Positions 10,162 to 17,399 of a stretch of DNA of 64,000 bases are shown one piece after another. Source of the DNA: Paracoccus spongiarum (GTDB taxonomy: Bacteria; Pseudomonadota; Alphaproteobacteria; Rhodobacterales; Rhodobacteraceae); NCBI RefSeq assembly GCF_030732095.1, contig NZ_JAVAMQ010000009.1, positions 111,430 through 175,429 of the forward strand, read 5' to 3'. Within the stretch, counting starts at the first letter, position 1; every line of letters begins with the position of its first letter. Position numbers and translations under genes: made by a program. The notes under the pieces are model-generated. The model saw nothing but the letters and a program-made list of their open reading frames with translations, made no database searches and was not told where the DNA came from.

Positions 10162-11265
10162 TTGCTGGACAACCGCAGTGGCGACGCCTTCGTCGCCTTC
10201 GAACATGTGCAGAAAAGCTATGATGGCCAGACGCTGGTCGTGAAGGACCTCAACCTTTCGATCGGCAAGGGCGAATTCCTGACCATGCTGGGACCGTCGG
10301 GGTCCGGCAAGACCACCTGCCTGATGATGCTGGCCGGCTTCGAGACCGCCACCCATGGCGAGATCCGGCTGGACGGGCAGCCGATCAATCAGGTGCCGCC
10401 GCACAAGCGCGGAATCGGCATGGTGTTTCAGAACTACGCGCTGTTTCCGCACATGACGGTGGGTGAGAACCTGTCCTTCCCGCTGGAGGTGCGGGGCATG
10501 GACAAGGCCGAGCGCGAGACGCGGATCGCCCGCGCGCTGGACATGGTGCAGATGGGGGCCTTTGCCCATCGCCGCCCCGCCCAGCTGTCGGGCGGCCAGC
10601 AGCAGCGGATCGCGCTGGCCCGCGCGCTGGTCTTCGACCCCAAGCTGGTCCTGATGGACGAGCCCCTTGGCGCGCTGGACAAGCAGCTGCGCGAGCACAT
10701 GCAGTTCGAGATCAAGCATCTGCACGAGCGTCTGGGCATCACCGTCGTCTATGTCACACATGACCAGGGCGAGGCGCTGACCATGTCGGACCGGATCGCG
10801 GTCTTCAACGACGGCCGCATCCAGCAGCTGGCCCCGCCCGCCCAGCTTTACGAGCAGCCCGAGAACAGCTTCGTCGCGGGCTTCATCGGAGAGAACAACG
10901 CCCTGCCCGGCACCATCGAGAAGCTGGAGGGTGACAAGACGCTGGTGCGGCTGGCCAATGGCGAGCTGATCGACGCGACCGCGGTCAACATCCGCGAGAC
11001 CGGCCAGCGCACGACCGTCTCGATCCGCCCCGAGCGGGTCGAGTTCAAGCCCGACCTGATGCCACCCGGCGCCCATACCGTCGAGGCGGTCGTGAATGAT
11101 GTCGTCTACATGGGCGACATCCTGCGGGCGCGGCTCAGCGTGGCGGGCAGCGAGGAGTTCGTGATGAAGTACCGCAACACCATCGGCCAGACCCGGCTGG
11201 TGCCGGGCCAGTCGCTGCGCATCGGCTGGCACCCCGAGGATGCGCGGGCTCTGGACCCGGTCTAG
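10162..11265 (+). CDS. Polyamine-type ABC transporter ATPase (PotA family)
   Basis: The cytoplasmic ATPase of an importer. Its 367 residues carry Walker A GPSGSGKT (residues 44-51), Q-loop VFQNYALFP, signature LSGGQQQR, Walker B LVLMDEP, D-loop GALD and the switch histidine in VTHDQGEA. A C-terminal TOBE-like domain (ISIRPERVE-type segment) follows, as in spermidine/putrescine ATPases. The start is a TTG with GGGAG about 8 bases upstream; no ATG lies nearby. It heads a five-gene operon with two binding proteins and two permeases. The substrate class is inferred; related systems carry putrescine, spermidine or other small cations. Confidence 0.88.
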   Translation: MLDNRSGDAFVAFEHVQKSYDGQTLVVKDLNLSIGKGEFLTMLGPSGSGKTTCLMMLAGFETATHGEIRLDGQPINQVPPHKRGIGMVFQNYALFPHMTVGENLSFPLEVRGMDKAERETRIARALDMVQMGAFAHRRPAQLSGGQQQRIALARALVFDPKLVLMDEPLGALDKQLREHMQFEIKHLHERLGITVVYVTHDQGEALTMSDRIAVFNDGRIQQLAPPAQLYEQPENSFVAGFIGENNALPGTIEKLEGDKTLVRLANGELIDATAVNIRETGQRTTVSIRPERVEFKPDLMPPGAHTVEAVVNDVVYMGDILRARLSVAGSEEFVMKYRNTIGQTRLVPGQSLRIGWHPEDARALDPV

Positions 11266-11375
11266 GGCGCGATGCCAGGGGGGGCGCCAACAGCCGCGCC
11301 GTCCGGACCGCCTTGCCCGCAGGGGCCAAGAATGATGGCCAAAGCGCCACGACCCACACGCAGCTGGAGCAATTC

Positions 11376-12446
11376 ATGAAACGCACTCTTGTCCTGTCCA
11401 CCGCCCTCGGCCTGCTGGCCTTGCCGGCACTGGCCGATGTCAACCTGCTGTCCTGGGGCGGAGCCTATGGCAACAGTCACCTCGAGGCCTATGCCAAGCC
11501 CTTCGAGGCCGAGACCGGGATCAAGGTCGTCATCTCGGATGCCGACAACCCGGCCACGCCGATCAAGGCGATGGTCGAGGCGGGCAACGTGACGACCGAT
11601 GTGGCCTCGGTCGAATATGCCGATGCGGTGCGGCTGTGCGACGAGGGGCTTCTGGAGACCATCGACGCCTCGATCCTCGCCCCGGTCGATGACGGCACCG
11701 CGGCGGCCGACGACTTCATCGAGGGCGCCGTGACGGAGTGCTTCGTGGGCACCGATGTCTATTCGATGGTGCTGGCCTATGACGACAGCAAGTTTCCTGA
11801 CGCCAAGCCCGCATCGCCGGCGGATTTCTTCGACACGGCAAAGTTTCCGGGCAAGCGCACGATGCGCAAGGGCGCCAAGTTCAACCTGGAACTGGCGCTG
11901 ATGGCCGACGGCGTGCCGGCCGCCGAGGTCTACGACGTGCTGGGCACCCCCGAGGGCGTCGACCGCGCCTTCGCCAAGCTGGACTCGATCAAGAACGACG
12001 TGATCTGGTGGGAGGCCGGCGCGCAGCCGCCGCAACTGCTGGCGGATGGCGAGGTGACGATGGCCTTCGCCTTCAACGGCCGCATCTTCAATGCCGCGCA
12101 GGGCGACGGAAAGCCGTTCAAGATCGTCTGGGACGGCCAGATCTACGAGATGGAGGGCTGGGTCGTGCCGAAAGGCGCGCCGAACCTTGAAGAGGCGCTG
12201 AAATTCATCACCTTCTCGACCTCGCCCGCGCCGCAGGCCCGTGCTGCCGAATTCATCAGCTATGGCCCGCCGCGCAAATCCGCTGCGGCCCTTGTCGGCA
12301 ACATCGAGGGCACGGAAGTGCCGATGGGTCCGAACCTGCCCACCACCGAGGCCAACATGACCAACGCGCTGGGGTCGAACCTTGACTTCTGGGTCGATCA
12401 CGACGCCGAACTGAACGAGCGTTTCAACAGCTGGCTGGCCGGCTGA
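11376..12446 (+). CDS. Periplasmic extracellular solute-binding protein (PotD/PotF-like), copy 1
   Basis: Captures the transported solute in the periplasm. The 356-residue precursor has a Sec signal peptide (MKRTLVLSTALGLLALPALA, cut before DVNLLSWGG). The mature part follows the bacterial solute-binding fold of the spermidine/putrescine family: LLSWGGAYGN opens the first lobe, WWEAGAQPPQLLADGEV forms part of the cleft, and RFNSWLAG ends it. Two cysteines (RLCDEG and TECFVG) could pair. The ATG at 11376 sits after GGAG and begins the signal peptide. Copy 2 follows 96 bp downstream and is clearly paralogous along its whole length. Confidence 0.88.
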   Translation: MKRTLVLSTALGLLALPALADVNLLSWGGAYGNSHLEAYAKPFEAETGIKVVISDADNPATPIKAMVEAGNVTTDVASVEYADAVRLCDEGLLETIDASILAPVDDGTAAADDFIEGAVTECFVGTDVYSMVLAYDDSKFPDAKPASPADFFDTAKFPGKRTMRKGAKFNLELALMADGVPAAEVYDVLGTPEGVDRAFAKLDSIKNDVIWWEAGAQPPQLLADGEVTMAFAFNGRIFNAAQGDGKPFKIVWDGQIYEMEGWVVPKGAPNLEEALKFITFSTSPAPQARAAEFISYGPPRKSAAALVGNIEGTEVPMGPNLPTTEANMTNALGSNLDFWVDHDAELNERFNSWLAG

Positions 12447-12455
12447 CACGAAAAA

Positions 12456-12477
12456 CGGGCGGTCGTCAGGCCGCCCG
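12456..12477 (+). terminator. Intercistronic hairpin between the two binding-protein genes
   Basis: CGGGCGG and CCGCCCG form a 7-bp stem 9 bases after the first stop codon. A second small GC hairpin (CGCCCC/GGGGGC) follows directly. There is no T-run. Such structures after binding-protein genes often stabilise mRNA or give partial termination, raising binding-protein output over downstream permeases. That role is inferred here. Confidence 0.45.
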
Positions 12478-12542
12478 TCGCCCCATCGGGGGCATAAAAC
12501 GGGTGGCCTCGAAGCCGCCTGGAACCAACGGGAGAATGCGAA

Positions 12543-13619
12543 TTGAAAAACACTCTGATCCTCAGTACCGCCCTTGCCGGCATGGCCTTCGGGGCCGCCG
12601 CACAAGAGGTTAACGTCGTGTCCTGGGGCGGCGCCTACGAGATGTCGCAGGTCGAGGCCTACAACAAGCCCTTCGCCGAACAGACCGGCATCAAGGTCAA
12701 CATGATCGCTGCCGACAACCCCGCCACGCCGCTGAAGGCGCAGGTCGAGGCGCGCAACATCACCGGCGACGTCTTCGATGTCGAGGTGTCCGACGCGATC
12801 CGCCTGTGCGACGAGGGCGCGCTGGTCGAGATCGACCCCGCGATGCTGCCCGCCGCGCCCGACGGCACGCCCGCGGCCGAGGACTTCCTTGACGGCGCGC
12901 TTCTGGATTGTGCCGTGGCCAACATCTTCTGGGGCACGGTCATCGCCTTCGACAAGACCAAGTTCGAGGGCGAGGCCCCGTCGACCGCCGCCGACTTCTT
13001 CGACCTCGAGAAGTTCCCCGGCAAGCGCGGCCTGCCCAAGAACCCCAAGCGCACCCTGTATCTGGCGCTGATCGCGGATGGCGTGCCCGCCGACCAGATC
13101 TATGACAAGCTGGGCAGCGAGGAGGGCGTCGAGCAGGCCTTCGCCAAGCTGGACACGATCAAGAACGACGTCGTCTGGTGGGAAGCCGGCGCCCAGCCCG
13201 TGCAGCTGCTGGCCGATGGCGAGGTGACGATGGCCACCGGCTATAACGGCCGCTTCTTCGATGCCATGGTCGCCGAGGGCAAGCCCTTCGAGATCATCTG
13301 GGAGGGGCAGTACATGGATCTCGACATGTTCGTGATCCCCAAGGATTCGCCCAATCCCGAAGAGGCGATCGAATACCTGAAATTCGCCACCGACACCCAG
13401 CGGCTGGCCGATCAGGCGAAATACATCGCCTACGGCCCGGCGCGGAAATCCTCGGCGGCGCTGGTCGGGATGTATCAGGACGGCAAGACCGAGATGGCGC
13501 CGCACATGCCCACCAACCCGGAATACATGACCACCGCCGTCATGGATGACCCCGAGTTCTGGGCCGATCACGACGCCGAACTGACCGAACGCTTCAACAG
13601 CTGGCTTGCCGGTTCGTGA
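12543..13619 (+). CDS. Periplasmic extracellular solute-binding protein (PotD/PotF-like), copy 2
   Basis: A second binding protein of 358 residues, paralogous to the gene before it. Shared landmarks include SWGGAY, DNPATP, RLCDEG, AFAKLD, IKNDV, WWEAGAQP, LLADGEVTMA and the ending ERFNSWLAG. It begins at a TTG preceded by GGGAGA, with signal peptide MKNTLILSTALAGMAFGAAA cut before QEVNVVSWGG. The cysteine pair is kept (RLCDEG, LLDCAV). Residues lining the cleft differ between copies (FAFNGRIFNA versus ATGYNGRFFDA), so the two may bind different ligands or affinities. Both would feed the one permease pair downstream. Confidence 0.87.
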   Translation: MKNTLILSTALAGMAFGAAAQEVNVVSWGGAYEMSQVEAYNKPFAEQTGIKVNMIAADNPATPLKAQVEARNITGDVFDVEVSDAIRLCDEGALVEIDPAMLPAAPDGTPAAEDFLDGALLDCAVANIFWGTVIAFDKTKFEGEAPSTAADFFDLEKFPGKRGLPKNPKRTLYLALIADGVPADQIYDKLGSEEGVEQAFAKLDTIKNDVVWWEAGAQPVQLLADGEVTMATGYNGRFFDAMVAEGKPFEIIWEGQYMDLDMFVIPKDSPNPEEAIEYLKFATDTQRLADQAKYIAYGPARKSSAALVGMYQDGKTEMAPHMPTNPEYMTTAVMDDPEFWADHDAELTERFNSWLAGS

Positions 13620-13684
13620 CGTGACGAAGCTGCCGCCGGCCCGCGCGACCCGCGGGGCGGCGGCCCTGACCTGCCGGGGACCTC

Positions 13685-14986
13685 ATGGCGAACGCTCTTG
13701 ATCCGCATGCCGCGATAGCGACCACCGCCTCGGGCGCGCCCGACCGCGGATCGCTGACCGCCGCCGATGGCAAGCCGCTGGCCCGTGCGCTGGCGCGCAG
13801 CCAGCAACGGGCGCGCCGACGGGCCTTCCTGCTGGTGCTGCCGCTGCTGGCCTTCATCCTGATCACCTTCGTGATCCCCATCGGCCAGATGCTGCAACGA
13901 TCCTTCTACAATGACGGGTTCTCGGCCAACATGCCGCAGATCTCGGCATGGTTCGCCGAGAACCCGCGCGGCACCGAGCCCGACGAGGCGGCATGGGCGG
14001 CGCTGGCCGCCGACCTCAGCGCCTCGGCCGAGGAACGCAGCATCGGCGTGGTCGGCACGCGCATCAATTACGATGTTCCCGGCACCCGCTCGCTGTTCAC
14101 CTCGACCGGGCGACAGGTGCGCCGCGGGATCGAGCCGCCCTATCGCGAGGCCCTGGTCGAGATCGACGAGGACTGGGCCTCGCCCCGGCTGTGGAGCGCG
14201 ATGCGCAATGCCGCGACCCCGCTGACCGGAAACTTCTACCTTGCCGCGGTGGACCGCACCCGCGCCGACGACGGCAGCATCCGGCAGGTCGAGGAACGCC
14301 AGCAGGTCTATGTGATGCTGTTCATGCGCACCTTCTGGCTTTCGCTGCTGATCACCGCGCTGACCTTCGTTCTGGGTTTCCCGATCGCGCATCTGCTGGC
14401 GACGCTGCCGATGCGCAAGTCGAACCTGCTGATGATCCTCGTGCTGCTGCCATTCTGGACCTCGCTTCTGGTGCGCACGACATCATGGATGGTGCTGCTG
14501 CAGCAGCAGGGCGTCATCAACGACATCCTTGTCTGGATGGGGGCAATCGGCAGCGACGGGCGGCTGCAGATGATATACAACCAGACCGGCACGATCATCG
14601 CCATGACGCATATCCTGCTGCCCTTCATGATCCTGCCGCTGTATTCGGTGATGCGCACGATCAACCCGTCCTACGTGCGCGCCGCCCGCAGCCTTGGCGC
14701 GACCAGCTGGACCGCCTTCCGCCGGATCTATTTTCCGCAGACCCTGCCCGGACTGGGGGCGGGGGCGCTGCTGGTCTTCATCCTTGCCGTCGGCTACTAC
14801 ATCACGCCCGCGCTGGTGGGCGGCAGTTCGGGGCAGCTGATCTCGAACATGATCGCCATGCACATGACCGACACGCTGAACTGGTCGATGGCCGCGGCGC
14901 TGGCCGCGCTGCTGCTGGGATCGGTCCTCATCCTCTACTGGCTGTATGACCGGCTGGTGGGCATCGACAACCTGAAGCTGGGGTGA
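13685..14986 (+). CDS. ABC transporter permease (PotB type)
   Basis: Inner-membrane permease of 433 residues, longer than classical PotB (about 280). After a hydrophilic N-terminus of some 45 residues and the first membrane helix (LLVLPLLAFILITFVIPIG), there is a periplasmic insertion of about 125 residues before the remaining helices. The cytoplasmic EAA-type coupling loop is visible as VRAARSLGATSWTAFRRIYF. The insertion is a known feature of one alphaproteobacterial subfamily, so it is probably not a fusion artefact. It lies 65 bp after the second binding protein and 6 bp before the partner permease. Confidence 0.88.
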   Translation: MANALDPHAAIATTASGAPDRGSLTAADGKPLARALARSQQRARRRAFLLVLPLLAFILITFVIPIGQMLQRSFYNDGFSANMPQISAWFAENPRGTEPDEAAWAALAADLSASAEERSIGVVGTRINYDVPGTRSLFTSTGRQVRRGIEPPYREALVEIDEDWASPRLWSAMRNAATPLTGNFYLAAVDRTRADDGSIRQVEERQQVYVMLFMRTFWLSLLITALTFVLGFPIAHLLATLPMRKSNLLMILVLLPFWTSLLVRTTSWMVLLQQQGVINDILVWMGAIGSDGRLQMIYNQTGTIIAMTHILLPFMILPLYSVMRTINPSYVRAARSLGATSWTAFRRIYFPQTLPGLGAGALLVFILAVGYYITPALVGGSSGQLISNMIAMHMTDTLNWSMAAALAALLLGSVLILYWLYDRLVGIDNLKLG

Positions 14987-14992
14987 ACCGGA

Positions 14993-15943
14993 ATGGCTGT
15001 CCCGACCTATGCATCCCCGCTTGAGCGCGTCTGGCACTACGCCTATCTGGTGATCTGCGGGTTGATCTTCTTCTTCCTGATCGCGCCGATCGTGGTCATC
15101 ATCCCGCTGTCCTTCAACGCCGAGCCGTATTTCACCTTCACCGAGAAGATGCGAAGCTTCGATCCCGAGGGCTATTCGCTGCGCTGGTACCGAAGCCTCC
15201 TGACCTTCGGGATGCAGAACCCCGATGCGACCGGCGCGGCCTTCTGGGCCGATGCCTGGGCCAATGCGAAATGGGTGAACGCGGCCAAGAACTCGATCAT
15301 CATCGGTTTCTTCTCGACAATTCTGGCGACGGTGCTGGGCACCCTTGCCGCCCTGGGCTTGTCGCGCCCCGAGATGCCGTTCCGCAGGATCATCATGGCC
15401 ACGCTGATCTCGCCGATGATCGTGCCGTTGATCATCACCGCGACCGGGATGTTCTTCTTCTACTCGAACCCGTGCGAATTGCTCGGCCTGTTCGGTCTGC
15501 CGACCAGTTGCGGCCGGCTCGCCGGCACCTATCTGGGCGTGATCCTGGCCCATGCGACGCTTGGCATCCCCTTTGTCATCATCACCGTCACCGCGACCCT
15601 GGTGGGCTTTGACCAGTCCCTGAACCGCGCCGCGGCGTCGTTGGGGGCGAATCCGCGCACCACCTTCTTCCGGGTCACCATGCCGCTGATCCTGCCCGGC
15701 GTGATCTCGGGGGCGCTGTTTGCCTTTGTCACCAGCTTCGACGAGGTGGTGGCGGTGCTGTTCATCGCCGGGCCCGACCAGCAGACCATCCCGCGCCAGA
15801 TGTGGAACGGCATCCGCGAGCAGATCAGCCCGGCGATCCTTGCCGTCGCCACGCTGCTGGTCGTGTTCTCGATCGCGCTTCTGACCACCGTCGAACTGCT
15901 GCGCCGCCGGTCAGAGCGGATCCGCGGCGTGACACCGCATTAG
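14993..15943 (+). CDS. ABC transporter permease (PotC type)
   Basis: Second inner-membrane permease, 316 residues with about six membrane helices and an EAA-type loop (LNRAAASLGANPRTTFFRVTM) that docks on the ATPase. A periplasmic stretch after helix 1 (residues about 40-95) contains the insertion typical of this subfamily. It is the last gene of the importer operon and ends 11 bp from the convergent esterase gene, with no clear terminator between them. Confidence 0.88.
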   Translation: MAVPTYASPLERVWHYAYLVICGLIFFFLIAPIVVIIPLSFNAEPYFTFTEKMRSFDPEGYSLRWYRSLLTFGMQNPDATGAAFWADAWANAKWVNAAKNSIIIGFFSTILATVLGTLAALGLSRPEMPFRRIIMATLISPMIVPLIITATGMFFFYSNPCELLGLFGLPTSCGRLAGTYLGVILAHATLGIPFVIITVTATLVGFDQSLNRAAASLGANPRTTFFRVTMPLILPGVISGALFAFVTSFDEVVAVLFIAGPDQQTIPRQMWNGIREQISPAILAVATLLVVFSIALLTTVELLRRRSERIRGVTPH

Positions 15944-15954
15944 GTCGGGCGGGC

Positions 15955-16590
15955 CTAGTCTGCGGCGGCGCGGGCCAGCAGGGCCTCGACTTCCGGGCCG
16001 ATGGCCGCAACGATCTGACGCACGCCCTCGGCATTGGGGTGGATGCGGTCGTCCTGCATCAGGTCCGCCAGCGACTGGCCGCGCGCGGCCTTGTCGCCGA
16101 TGGGGCCCAGGAAATCGGGATAGAGCAGCGCATCCCACTCCTTGGCCAGATCGCGATACATCGCCTCGAAGTCGCGCTTGAAGTCGGGGCCGTAATTGCC
16201 CGGCGCCGGCAGCCCGGCCAGCAGCACCGGCACCCCGGAGTCATGCGCAGCCCGCAGGATCGACTGAAGGTTCGCGCGGCTGTCCGCCGGATCGAGGCCG
16301 CGCAGCAGATCGTTGCCGCCAAGCGCCACGATCAGCGCATCCGGTGGCGGGCTGAGCGTCCAGCCGATCCGCGCGGCCCCGCCCGCCGTCGTGTCGCCCG
16401 ATACCCCGGCGTTCAGCACCTCGACATCATGGCCGCGATTCCTCAGCCAGCCCTGCAGCACCGGCACGAAGCCCTGCTCGGCCGGCAGGCCATAGCCCTG
16501 CGTCAGACTGTCGCCCATCGCCGTGAGCCGCAGCGTTTCGGCCATCGCCGGCGCGGTCGCCAGCAGGATCGGCAGCACCAGACCTGCCAT
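15955..16590 (-). CDS. SGNH-family arylesterase / acyl-CoA thioesterase I (TesA-like)
   Basis: A 211-residue periplasmic hydrolase of the GDSL/SGNH type. The signal peptide (MAGLVLPILLATAPAMA) is followed by the nucleophile motif GDSLTQ (Ser28). The oxyanion GVSGDTT, the GGNDLL block and the C-terminal DDRIHPN, which supplies the catalytic Asp-His, follow. It hydrolyses thioesters or esters of fatty acids. I start at 16590 because that ATG opens the signal peptide; longer forms would overlap the divergent ABC gene. Its pairing with ybbA/ybbP-like genes matches tesA-ybbA-ybbP in enterobacteria. Confidence 0.88.
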   Translation of the reverse strand: MAGLVLPILLATAPAMAETLRLTAMGDSLTQGYGLPAEQGFVPVLQGWLRNRGHDVEVLNAGVSGDTTAGGAARIGWTLSPPPDALIVALGGNDLLRGLDPADSRANLQSILRAAHDSGVPVLLAGLPAPGNYGPDFKRDFEAMYRDLAKEWDALLYPDFLGPIGDKAARGQSLADLMQDDRIHPNAEGVRQIVAAIGPEVEALLARAAAD

Positions 16591-16678
16591 GCGCGCGGTG
16601 GCCCGGTTGCCATTCCCCGGCCAGCGCCCATATCGTGGGGCAGGCCATGACCGCGCCAGCTTGCCAAGGAGCCTGCCG

Positions 16679-17374
16679 ATGCCACCTGACGTGATCCGCC
16701 TGCGCGACGCCTGCCTGACGTTGCAGGGCAATGCGGGTCCGGTCGAGGTGCTACGCGACATCACGCTGTCGGTGGCGGGCGGCGAGACTCTGGGTCTGGT
16801 GGGGCCGTCGGGATCGGGCAAGTCATCTCTCCTCATGCTGATGGGCGGGCTGGAACGTGCCACCGGCGGTCAGGTCACGGCGCTTGGCCGGGATCTGACG
16901 GCGCTGGACGAGGATGCGCTGGCCCGCTTTCGTCTTGGCAATATGGGCGTGGTGTTCCAGTCCTTCCACCTCATCCCGACGATGACCGCTATCGAGAACG
17001 TGGCAACCCCGCTGGAACTGGCCGGCCATGCCGACGCCTTCGCGCAGGCCGAGGCGCAGTTGCGGCGCGTGGGGCTGGGCCAGCGTCTGGAACATTACCC
17101 CTCGCAGATGTCGGGCGGCGAACAGCAGCGCGTGGCGCTGGCCCGCGCGGTCGCCCCACGGCCCGCGATCCTGCTGGCGGACGAGCCGACCGGCAATCTG
17201 GACGGGGTCAACGGGCAGGCCATCATGGATCTGCTGTTCGGACTGCGCGAGGAACATGGCGCCACCCTGATCCTGGTGACGCATGCGCCCGAACTGGCGG
17301 CGCGCTGCGACCGGGTGCTGCGGCTGGCCGATGGCCGCATCGCCGGCGAGGATCTGCGGAGCGCGGCGGAATGA
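16679..17374 (+). CDS. ABC transporter ATPase (YbbA/LolD type)
   Basis: A 231-residue ATPase with Walker A GPSGSGKS (residues 42-49), Q-loop VFQSFHLIP, signature MSGGEQQR, Walker B ILLADEPTGNLD and switch VTHAPE. The TGNLD after Walker B marks the LolD/MacB/FtsE branch. A strong AAGGAG lies 7 bases before the ATG. The FtsX-like permease starts 26 bp downstream, so the two form one complex at the inner membrane. The substrate is not known for this family; divergent pairing with a TesA-like esterase suggests lipid or lipoprotein traffic. Confidence 0.88.
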   Translation: MPPDVIRLRDACLTLQGNAGPVEVLRDITLSVAGGETLGLVGPSGSGKSSLLMLMGGLERATGGQVTALGRDLTALDEDALARFRLGNMGVVFQSFHLIPTMTAIENVATPLELAGHADAFAQAEAQLRRVGLGQRLEHYPSQMSGGEQQRVALARAVAPRPAILLADEPTGNLDGVNGQAIMDLLFGLREEHGATLILVTHAPELAARCDRVLRLADGRIAGEDLRSAAE

Positions 17375-17399
17375 CGGCCGGCGCCGCAAGGGCCGCGGC

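Noticed and set aside
9757..11232. 491-codon open frame on the minus strand over tRNA-Leu and the ABC ATPase
   Set aside because: It would cross a tRNA gene and oppose all ATPase motifs; no family resemblance.
11262..13571. 769-codon open frame antisense to the two binding proteins
   Set aside because: Shows internal repetition only because the two sense genes are paralogues; no independent protein signal.
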